From: Peptostreptococcaceae bacterium
Lineage (GTDB): Bacteria; Bacillota_A; Clostridia; Peptostreptococcales; Anaerovoracaceae
Direction: 5' to 3'
Assembly (NCBI GenBank): GCA_016650135.1
Contig: JAENWH010000046.1
Span: 1-9,753, forward strand
DNA: 9,753 bases
Below are positions 1 through 5,691 of this stretch, in pieces (position 1 is the stretch's first letter; each line of letters starts with the position of its first letter). The notes under the pieces were generated by a model, which saw only the letters and a list, made by a program, of their open reading frames with translations, was not told where the DNA came from and did not search any database. Made by a program: the position numbers and the translations under genes.

Positions 1-479
1 CTATGGTACGGTTAAAACTCTCCTGAGGCTGAGACTAGATAACAATCATCCTCATTTCAATTCCACTATGGTACGGTTAAAACTTGTAATAAGATCCAAG
101 TGTGGCATACAAGCATACTCATTTCAATTCCACTATGGTACGGTTAAAACTCGAAAATCAACAGCAAACAACAAATGGAATATCAATTTCAATTCCACTA
201 TGGTACGGTTAAAACTATACAACACATCATTGTACCTAATTTATTTATACTATTTCAATTCCACTATGGTACGGTTAAAACATACTTCTAACTCATTTCC
301 GACACTTGGGCCCGACTATTTCAATTCCACTATGGTACGGTTAAAACAATCATAGCCGAAATTAGTCACGGCGCAATGTGGAAATTTCAATTCCACTATG
401 GTACGGTTAAAACAATGGTAAATTATAACATTGAACAGCCGCTCATTTTATTTCAATTCCACTATGGTACGGTTAAAAC
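1..479 (-). CRISPR. CRISPR array, 7 full 30-bp repeats plus one partial, 7 spacers
   Basis: Full repeats lie at 54-83, 121-150, 186-215, 252-281, 318-347, 384-413 and 450-479. A partial repeat (last 18 bases) lies at 1-18, so the array continues off the left edge. On the plus strand each repeat begins ATTTCAATTCC and ends GGTTAAAAC, and all copies are identical. The seven spacers are 35, 37, 35, 36, 36, 36 and 36 bp. I read the array as transcribed on the minus strand: in that sense the repeat ends in ATTGAAAT, the usual 8-nt crRNA 5' handle of Cas6-processed type I/III repeats. A strong promoter for that direction sits directly beside repeat 450-479, which is then the leader-proximal one. 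The repeat has only weak dyad symmetry, as expected for a Cas6 substrate. The identical repeats suggest either a young array or one frozen recently. The spacer targets cannot be determined from the window. Confidence 0.98.
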
Positions 480-703
480 CCATTAATAATTGTACAAAAG
501 TATATGTTATATATAAGTAAAACAAATATTTACATATTTAATATGAACGTAAAAAATCGTCGATGTTAGAAACTATAAAAACTCCCGGAGAATGACAACT
601 ATCATTAATTATCTAATTTTCAATATATTAAAGAATAAATTATTTATTTTTGTTTAAAACGCAAAAAAATAAAAATCAAATATTAAGCACATCGACAACA
701 TTG
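480..703 (-). promoter_or_regulatory. CRISPR leader
   Basis: This 224-bp gene-free, very A+T-rich stretch lies between the stop of cas2 and the first repeat, the normal place for a leader that directs pre-crRNA transcription and spacer integration. The part nearest the array holds the promoter described separately. One isolated G+C-rich patch, CTCCCGGAG at 582-590, stands out from the surrounding A/T sequence. It might be a conserved leader element, but I have no independent evidence for that. An open frame at 650-832 on the plus strand crosses the leader into cas2 and looks spurious. Confidence 0.8.
495..526 (-). promoter_or_regulatory. Bacteroidota-type promoter for the CRISPR array
   Basis: On the minus strand TTTG (526-523) is followed after exactly 20 bases by TACTTTTG (502-495). 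This fits the Bacteroides housekeeping promoter consensus, TTTG at -33 and TAnnTTTG at -7 with 19-21 bases between. The predicted transcription start falls around 485-490, only about ten bases before the first repeat, so nearly the whole transcript would be repeats and spacers. This fixes the direction of the array and supports the assignment of the organism to the Bacteroidota. Confidence 0.75.
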
Positions 704-964
704 TTACAAAAAAATATCAGTAGAAGCCCTCTCATTACCAATAATGTCCTTATTCAACCACCTCTCATTTCTGCTGTTAAAAATAATAAGGCTATCCTCA
801 TCTTTCATTATCTTTTTTGCAGAAGCTTTTAACGCCAATAATTGGCCTTCAGAAATTTCCCATTCAAAAACCGAATTCTGAATCCAAGATAAATATTTTC
901 TACATAATTTAAGCATCTTACCTACTCTTTTTTCGCCCATATCATATACTAAAATAATATACAT
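704..964 (-). CDS. cas2: Cas2, CRISPR adaptation protein
   Basis: Cas2 is the small ferredoxin-fold protein that forms a dimer holding two Cas1 dimers in the spacer integrase. The 86-residue product has the normal Cas2 length and shape: a first strand MYIILVYDM with the conserved metal-site Asp at residue 8, the segment LSWIQNSVFEWEIS at about 25-38, and a C-terminal end ASTDIFL. The start ATG at 964 lies one base after the ancestral stop of cas1 (968-966), the usual tight cas1-cas2 coupling. The frame is intact although its partner is broken. One oddity is Trp35 in the segment after NSVFE, where Gly is what I expect from related Cas2 proteins (NSVFEGE); this could be neutral or an early sign of relaxed selection. 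Without a working Cas1 it cannot support spacer acquisition alone. Confidence 0.95.
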   Translation of the reverse strand: MYIILVYDMGEKRVGKMLKLCRKYLSWIQNSVFEWEISEGQLLALKASAKKIMKDEDSLIIFNSRNERWLNKDIIGNERASTDIFL

Positions 965-965
965 A

Positions 966-1387
966 TTACCACCACATTTTTAAAGGTTTATATTCTTCTA
1001 TTTCAAGGATATGCTTTATCAATTTATAACATTCCAATTTTATAAGATGCCTATAACTAACAGATTTATTTAATGTTCTATGAACTATTGTTTCCTGCAT
1101 TCTGCCTTCAATAGCCTGAACATAAGTTTTTTACCTTTTTCACTCAAAATTATTCTATTCATACTTTTTTCAAAATCCGATTCTTTTAGCATCTTTTTGT
1201 TTAATACTTTAAAAATGACTCTGTCTATTATTATCGGCTTAAATATTTCGGCAATATCAAGACAAAGAGAATAACGCCGTTCTCCCGGTTCATGAAGGAA
1301 AGAAATTACAGGATTTAACTGAGTTTGATAAACAGCTCTTAGGTATTCTGAATAGCACATCATATTTCCGAAAGATATTAATACCGG
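966..1387 (-). pseudogene. cas1: Cas1, C-terminal fragment with frameshift
   Basis: Cas1 is the integrase that inserts spacers into the leader end of an array. Only about the last 140 of the usual ~330 residues remain. Similarity starts at PVLISFGNMMCYS (about 1387) and runs through the C-terminal helical domain. It includes FLHEPGERR with the metal-binding His (codon 1294-1292) and LCLDIAEIFKP with the Asp (codon 1258-1256). The third metal ligand, a Glu earlier in the protein, is missing. This frame hits TAG at 1087-1085 after LLKAECRKQ. However, the expected tail (QETIVHR, SVSYRHLIKLECYK, ending KMWW) continues in another frame and stops at 968-966, one base before cas2. One lost base near 1102 (GCAAGAATG to GCAGAATG) explains the shift. 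The missing N-terminal half and the frameshift make it non-functional. Upstream it is joined directly to the cas10d fragment. Confidence 0.9.
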
Positions 1388-2007
1388 ATATGATTGAAAG
1401 CGATTTTGAAATTGAGTTGTATAATTCTTCCACAGAATCAAAATTTTGATTGGAAGCAATTTTATCTGCGAATTTACAGAGTATCGCCAAAACCTCCTTT
1501 ATATGTATTTCACTAAGTATAATTTTATATTGGTTGGCAAGCACACATGTCCTGTCTTCGTCAGATAAACATAGGTAATAAACATCTCCTATGTACTTTT
1601 CAAATTCAGGAAAGAAGTTTTTTACTGAATCATTTTGTCCAATCGTTTTGTTTAGTTGTTTTAATGCCTCTTGCAAACTTTCTGTTTTTAACAATTTATT
1701 GGCATCGTGAAAAGTATAGCCAAGAATAAACGTTTTGATGTAAAGTTTAGCTTCGTCATTTTCTATCCATCCCTTGTTTTCTAAATACTTTTCATAAATG
1801 AGTAAACTTGGAATTAGACCATTTAAAATATGAATATGGTAAGGCATAATCATCCTTTCGAACTTTGTCATCAATTACAAACAAGCCTTTTGCCTCTGTA
1901 ATTGGATATCTTACAAGCAAATCCTGTAAAACTGTATCAAAATATAGCTGCGTTATATTTTGAAAAATTTCAGTATCAAAATACTGTTCTATTAACTTAT
2001 ATTCCAT
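1388..2007 (-). pseudogene. Cas10d/Csc3-like N-terminal HD fragment, frameshifted and truncated
   Basis: This is the N-terminal ~200 residues of a large protein that I read as Cas10d (Csc3), the type I-D large subunit with an HD nuclease domain. The start ATG at 2007 is 8 bases after the cas6 stop and opens MEYKLIEQYFDTEIFQ. The frame reads through KDDYALPY and is then off by one: dropping one T at about 1833 gives KDDYALPYHILNGLIPSLL, which resembles the DDxxxxxHLLNGLxP block of Cas10d proteins. The second frame carries LGYTFHDANKLL with the HD pair at 1709-1704. The frame is useful to about 1388 (FADKIASNQ, SISKSLSII), where cas1 sequence begins in a different frame. A normal Cas10d is roughly 900-1000 residues, so the palm domains are gone. 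The family call is from motif memory; another HD-bearing CRISPR protein such as a Cas3 relative is the main alternative. It is broken whichever family it belongs to. Confidence 0.65.
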
Positions 2008-2015
2008 ATCTATTT

Positions 2016-2876
2016 TTATTTCAATTCCACCCAACCGAACCCCAAACTGCTCTTCTCGCATAGGCCGGCACTCCAAATCATTTTGTGAATCTTTACGGGA
2101 GCAGTAAATGCAAAATTGCAAAGAATGCCAACTACACGTGTCTCATTCTTGCTGCCAGGTTTTATCAGAAAACCACTGCGTTTGTAATCCTGTGAAACTT
2201 CCATATGAATATCGGAATCAGACACCTGATCTTCATGCAGGCTGTTATATTTCTCCGTCAGATGTTTAATTACACAAGGAACAAACATCTGATGTTCCGG
2301 CCTCAGATACTTAGCATACAAATCTGTTTTTTCCTTATAGCTAACTACCCACGGTGTTACTGTTCGATACTTTACACATACAATAAAATCACCGGATTCC
2401 AAAGTTTTTTTTGTATCGTCAGCATCCTCTACCACAGAATGATTTTCATCTGCAACTGTTTCTACAATAGCAGAAAAATCCGGTTCAGGTAATACATTCA
2501 CTCCTATTACGGAAAAATCTATGCCGTTAAATTTGTCGCCAAGGTAAAATCTCTGATCCAGGAACAGACCTTGTATAAAATTAACAGCACCCTCGTCGAC
2601 ATCAAATGAAACTTTCAAAAAAATCCTGTCATTAAATATTTGAAATAATTTCTTTTCTTTCCAGAGTTTAGGCTTTCCGAAATTAAGCCGGTCGAAACAA
2701 AACAACTTATATAAATGACTCTCATCTTTCCCATAACCTTGCTCATGCAAAAAAGTAGCATATTCCGTGTCAGCTTCTTTTAAAACTTTATATATCCATG
2801 CCGATATATAATACTGGTAATCCATAGGAATGAATTTATGCTTGGTACCAGATTGTAAGTTTAATAATATTCTCAA
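2016..2876 (-). CDS. cas6: Cas6, CRISPR repeat endoribonuclease
   Basis: Cas6 cuts pre-crRNA within each repeat and leaves the 8-nt 5' handle. The 286-residue product has the family's double RAMP layout. The N-terminal part (MRILLNLQSG, then the helix ISAWIYKVL) contains Y29, H44 (FLHEQGY) and K50. Their spacing, 15 and 6 residues, is the same as that of the Tyr31-His46-Lys52 catalytic set of Pyrococcus furiosus Cas6. LYKLFCFDRL at about 56-65 is also typical. The C-terminus is the glycine-rich loop AGLCEKSSLGFGWVELK. I accept the TTG start at 2876-2874 because MRILLNL is the expected N-terminus. The gene heads the cas6-cas10d'-cas1'-cas2 unit and is its only intact member besides cas2. It would supply crRNAs to the Csm complex, which encodes no processing enzyme of its own. 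The last codons match the CRISPR repeat (see findings). Confidence 0.93.
   Translation of the reverse strand: MRILLNLQSGTKHKFIPMDYQYYISAWIYKVLKEADTEYATFLHEQGYGKDESHLYKLFCFDRLNFGKPKLWKEKKLFQIFNDRIFLKVSFDVDEGAVNFIQGLFLDQRFYLGDKFNGIDFSVIGVNVLPEPDFSAIVETVADENHSVVEDADDTKKTLESGDFIVCVKYRTVTPWVVSYKEKTDLYAKYLRPEHQMFVPCVIKHLTEKYNSLHEDQVSDSDIHMEVSQDYKRSGFLIKPGSKNETRVVGILCNFAFTAPVKIHKMIWSAGLCEKSSLGFGWVELK
2018..2030 (-). repeat. 13-bp match to the CRISPR repeat end at the cas6 stop codon
   Basis: The plus-strand bases 2018-2030, ATTTCAATTCCAC, are identical to the first 13 bases of every repeat in the array. In the transcribed sense they read GTGGAATTGAAAT, the 3' end of the repeat including the complete 8-nt crRNA handle. 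They form the codons for V-E-L-K and the first base of the cas6 stop plus its neighbours. The next 13 bases do not match; the four at 2044-2047 (AAAC) match again in register. It may be coincidence imposed by the conserved FGWVE ending of Cas6. Confidence 0.5.
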
Positions 2877-2926
2877 TTTGTATATTTTATAGTTTACACT
2901 AATATTATTATAAATTTATATACATG

Positions 2927-2945
2927 CTTAAAAGATACTTTTAAG
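2927..2945. promoter_or_regulatory. Perfect 8-3-8 palindrome upstream of cas6
   Basis: CTTAAAAG-ATA-CTTTTAAG is a perfect inverted repeat whose inner edge lies 50 bases before the cas6 start codon. If the candidate promoter at 2980-3008 is real, the palindrome lies in the early transcribed leader, a position suited to an operator bound by a dimeric regulator or to a small 5' UTR hairpin. No regulator gene is visible in the window. A+T richness makes chance palindromes more likely, so the function is unproven. Confidence 0.4.
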
Positions 2946-2979
2946 TGGAAGTAAAATATAAATGGTATATATATATATC

Positions 2980-3008
2980 CAAAAATATTATTATTTTTAC
3001 TTTTCAAA
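2980..3008 (-). promoter_or_regulatory. Candidate Bacteroidota promoter for cas6
   Basis: On the minus strand TTTG (3008-3005) is followed by TATTTTTG (2987-2980), an exact TAnnTTTG match. The 17-base spacing is shorter than the preferred 19-21, so it is much weaker as a prediction than the promoter in the leader. It would start transcription around 2970 and give a 5' UTR of about 95 bases containing the palindrome. Confidence 0.3.
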
Positions 3009-3364
3009 TTATGAGCAAACATTTATTAATAACTAAATTTCGCAAAGTACACATGTAGTACAATAGGAAAAAAAACTAAAAAGAAAATGAATTCAATAAC
3101 ATGTAAATAATTTATAAATTTCATTAAAATAAGTAGATTCTCACAAAAAACATTTAGACTTTCTACTTTTCTCATCAAAATGAATACCAAGCGTCTCGTT
3201 AGCCAATAGATACCTTTCACAATTTAAACTTGTTTTCATAATTTTAAATTTAGTCTATTATTAAACTCTTTTTTGATAATAGCTCCAATTGTCTGGAATA
3301 TCAATTTTATATCAAACCAAAAAGAAGCTTTACTAATATATTATCGATAGCTTATCCTGCATTT

Positions 3365-4168
3365 CTATTTAATTACATTAAACATGTCAACATAAGCCTG
3401 ATGCGGGAACAACATCGGATTATTAATAAGCATCAAAAGTTGATTAAGTTGAAAAATTAGAGAAAGAATAGAATTGTCTTTTACACTTAAATCATCTAAT
3501 GAGCTTTTGAGTTTTTGAGTGCCTTCTTCAGAATCAACTTTTATTTTTGACATATCGGTAATACCATTAAATCTTTTATAGGCTTTCTCCAGCGTATTAA
3601 CTTTGTCATTCCAATTAACAGTTATCTTTTCATCTGAAGCACACAGAATGAGATCGTAGTTTTCATTATTGTACTTTTTATTTTTCATATGACAAAGAAT
3701 ACTTATTGGTTTTGTTGCTTTTTGTGTTTCTGGAGAATCTGTAGCAATAAAAGTTGCCATTCTTGCTATACCTCCTGTTACGGTCTGTAAATCATCAATT
3801 TTCTTATACCATTCATTTACCTCTTTGGCTTTTATGGTCTTACTCTTGCATTGTACAACAACGGATACCGCTTCAATTGGAATAAAATGAATGTTTCGAT
3901 AATTAAAAATGTAAGGAGTGAATTGTTCATCAAAAACCGCAATGTCAACTTCTTTTGATACATTTCCTTTTGAGTCGATTAAAAAAACGCCTTGTCTGAT
4001 GGCAAATTTCATAGGGATTATCTGGCGAAACAATTCCAGCCATATTTTCTCTCGATTATATCCTGCAGTTAACTGATGATTATTAACTTTTAAATTAAGC
4101 TGCTTAACAATTGAGGATTCAATATCCTTGTAGTTTTCTGTAATATCCTGAATCACTTCTTTTTGCAT
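3365..4168 (-). CDS. DUF6602-like putative PD-(D/E)XK nuclease, type III accessory protein
   Basis: This 267-residue protein is the sixth gene of the csm operon; its ATG is 2 bases after the csm5 stop. It is not a known Csm protein. The N-terminal third is helical. NREKIWLELFRQIIP (38-52) is followed by IRQGVFLIDSKGNVSKEVDIAVFD (57-80), a change to FIPIEAVSVVVQCKSK (95-110), and a mixed second half ending in a hydrophobic helix (235-250). E40, D75, then E99 or Q106, and K108 in QCK read as the E...D...(E/Q)xK core of a PD-(D/E)XK nuclease. The order 'I/V-D-S-x-G-x-x-S, D-I-x-x-x-D, P-x-E-A/S-V, V-x-x-K-S' is the pattern I associate with DUF6602. No CARF/Rossmann sensor, HEPN RxxxxH motif or membrane segment is evident. 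Position suggests an effector or modulator of the Csm complex, in the place where csm6 often sits. The family call is moderate and the role is inferred. Confidence 0.6.
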   Translation of the reverse strand: MQKEVIQDITENYKDIESSIVKQLNLKVNNHQLTAGYNREKIWLELFRQIIPMKFAIRQGVFLIDSKGNVSKEVDIAVFDEQFTPYIFNYRNIHFIPIEAVSVVVQCKSKTIKAKEVNEWYKKIDDLQTVTGGIARMATFIATDSPETQKATKPISILCHMKNKKYNNENYDLILCASDEKITVNWNDKVNTLEKAYKRFNGITDMSKIKVDSEEGTQKLKSSLDDLSVKDNSILSLIFQLNQLLMLINNPMLFPHQAYVDMFNVIK

Positions 4169-4170
4169 AA

Positions 4171-5691
4171 TTATATGATTTTAATTTCTTTGATTATTGA
4201 ATTTCTGATTACTCTAATTTGAAACAAGTAGAGTTGGTCAACTTTTAAAACAATATTCTTAAACTTTTCGTACTTTGATAAACCATTTGCTTTTACCTCT
4301 TGAGCCACTCCGTTTAACGAAATCTGAACCGATCCCACAAAACCCTTTTCGAGCAGAATTCCTTTTATTTGATCTCCCTCATGCAAATTCTCTATCTTGT
4401 AATCAGGCAAATCTATTTTTTCTTTATAAGCCATTTCATTTTCGTCGGTAACTTTTATCCAACCTAAAGGATAGCCCTCTTCATTCATATAGAATGTCTT
4501 TGGAGCGATCTTTTTATCACTGGCATTTTTATTGAGCGATAAAAGATATTTTTTCATTTCATTGTCTAATAGTAAAGTAATAGTTGTTTGAAGAAACGAT
4601 TTTCCAAAGCCCAATGTTACTATTGCACTATTCGCTTGTATATCCTTAATTTCCTTTTTTAGATCCAATAATCGATTTAAATACCTATCTAAGATTGATG
4701 TTTCATCTACAGCATTAATATTAGAAATAAATTCAATTTGAAAAGTTATATAGCTCAGACTAAAATCATTTAATATTTTAAAAAAAGAAATAAGCTCCTT
4801 ACTTTTAAAAAAGGTTTCCTCAAATGCTTTGTATTCTGGTCCGGTCCCATCATTAGATTTAAATAGATCAGATTTCTGAATAGTTAGAATAGTATTCAAG
4901 GATACATCTTTTTTAATCACTTCAAATAATTGAGGATTTAAACGATTCTTAGGATTAATATTATGGCGGAAGAAACTAGCAATTTCAAGATCGTTCTTAT
5001 TGACAAAACTTGAATCCTCAAAACCGTAAAAAGAGGCATAGTTGAAAGTATTATCCGATTTTCTTCTATTCAAATATCGATCAAACAAAAAATTATATTC
5101 TTTATCCAACTTCTTCTTAGTCTCATTCTTTAAGCAATTTAATTCGAAACTATCTTTACCGGCATCTATTCCTCCATTACTTAAATTATTTCTCTGTTCC
5201 GAATAATTCTCCAATATTCTTCCTATTTTATCTTTCCATAATTCTTCATTGGATCCCATCCAATCATAAAATAAGACTGTAGTAATAGTACCTTTCAATG
5301 TCGAACCAGGAATATATACTCTTCCTGCCGAACGGATATGTCGGGATATTTGAGTAAAATTGCCTTGTATGGAACAAGGACGACTTTCGTCGGATATGTC
5401 AGGAATGGAAATATTATTCTTTTCTAAAAAATTCAAAAATTTATCTTGTTTACCTTCACGCTGAGTATTTACAGCACTTATCATTTCTGCATACTCTTCA
5501 ATTAAGTTCTTTTTATTGAGAATTATCATAAACTTAGACGGATTCACAAAATGAATGCGATCACCTTTGCACACGTAATCAGCCAGCGGAGAAAGCGGTT
5601 CTTCGTGGCTTTTTACACATACGGGGGTTAATGTGGTTAGCATTAGCGGATAGTTTTGAACCGGTTTTTTATCTGGATCCAGTGTTGTCAT
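4171..5691 (-). CDS. csm5: Csm5, type III-A effector subunit (RAMP)
   Basis: Csm5 is the RAMP (Cas7-like) subunit that caps the crRNA 3' end of the Csm complex and helps crRNA maturation. The 506-residue protein opens with PLMLTTLTPVCVKSHEEPLSPLADYV, the usual 'T-P-x-H-G/S' first strand of Csm5 in this position. The RAMP signature VYIPGSTLKGTI is at 125-136, and a later glycine loop VTLGFGKSFLQTT is at about 356-368. The C-terminal ~80 residues (EGDQIKGILLEKGFVGSVQ...) look like a beta-rich extension. This is longer than the 350-400 residues of many Csm5 proteins; the extra length lies in a charged, poorly structured middle (about 150-330). It starts in an ATGA overlap with csm4, so translation is probably coupled, and it ends 2 bases before the putative nuclease gene. 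Confidence 0.88.
   Translation of the reverse strand: MTTLDPDKKPVQNYPLMLTTLTPVCVKSHEEPLSPLADYVCKGDRIHFVNPSKFMIILNKKNLIEEYAEMISAVNTQREGKQDKFLNFLEKNNISIPDISDESRPCSIQGNFTQISRHIRSAGRVYIPGSTLKGTITTVLFYDWMGSNEELWKDKIGRILENYSEQRNNLSNGGIDAGKDSFELNCLKNETKKKLDKEYNFLFDRYLNRRKSDNTFNYASFYGFEDSSFVNKNDLEIASFFRHNINPKNRLNPQLFEVIKKDVSLNTILTIQKSDLFKSNDGTGPEYKAFEETFFKSKELISFFKILNDFSLSYITFQIEFISNINAVDETSILDRYLNRLLDLKKEIKDIQANSAIVTLGFGKSFLQTTITLLLDNEMKKYLLSLNKNASDKKIAPKTFYMNEEGYPLGWIKVTDENEMAYKEKIDLPDYKIENLHEGDQIKGILLEKGFVGSVQISLNGVAQEVKANGLSKYEKFKNIVLKVDQLYLFQIRVIRNSIIKEIKII

Larger units (their letters stand above)
2877..3364. other. 488-bp A+T-rich intergenic region between the csm operon and cas6
   Basis: This is the largest gap of the window. 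It separates the end of the effector operon from cas6 and so must hold both the 3' end of one transcript and, presumably, the promoter of the next. Entered separately are a candidate promoter (2980-3008) and a palindrome (2927-2945). A run of alternating TA lies at 2966-2978. A short minus-strand frame at 3239-3141 (32 codons, MKTSLNCERYLLANETL...) has a balanced residue mix and might be a remnant or small gene, but I do not recognise it. A 64-codon frame at 3220-3026 is hydrophobic mainly because the DNA is T-rich. I see no convincing strong terminator: a weak 5-bp stem AAGCT/AGCTT followed by CTTTTT lies on the minus strand just below 3350. Confidence 0.6.

Noticed and set aside
176..189. 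14-base identity (TGGAATATCAATTT) between the end of spacer 151-185 plus repeat and the intergenic region at 3294-3307
   Set aside because: Only 10 of the 14 bases are spacer and the rest of the spacer does not match, so it is not a self-target. A match of this size is plausible by chance in such A+T-rich DNA.
68..355. 95-codon plus-strand frame with repeated FNSTMVRLK
   Set aside because: It is the translation of the CRISPR repeats and spacers; the periodic peptide is the repeat itself.
559..696. 8-base inverted repeat GTCGATGT (559-566) / ACATCGAC (689-696) flanking the leader
   Set aside because: A pair of this length is expected about this often by chance in 220 bp; no other support.
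1085..1459. Intact-looking 124-codon gene containing Cas1 sequence
   Set aside because: Its first ~24 codons come from out-of-frame cas10d sequence and its last few from beyond a frameshift; treated as part of the cas1 pseudogene.
2964..2980. Alternating TA run bounded by GG and CC, near-palindromic
   Set aside because: Low-complexity sequence; its symmetry is a trivial result of the TA repeat, although it could ease DNA melting near the cas6 promoter.
3026..3220. 64-codon minus-strand frame, hydrophobic, possible small membrane protein
   Set aside because: Hydrophobicity follows from T-rich codons. There is no recognisable family or start signal, and it overlaps the possible short frame at 3239-3141.
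3321..3350. Possible terminator after the nuclease gene (AAGCT/AGCTT stem then CTTTTT, minus strand)
   Set aside because: A five-pair stem with a loop of about 19 bases is too weak to call.
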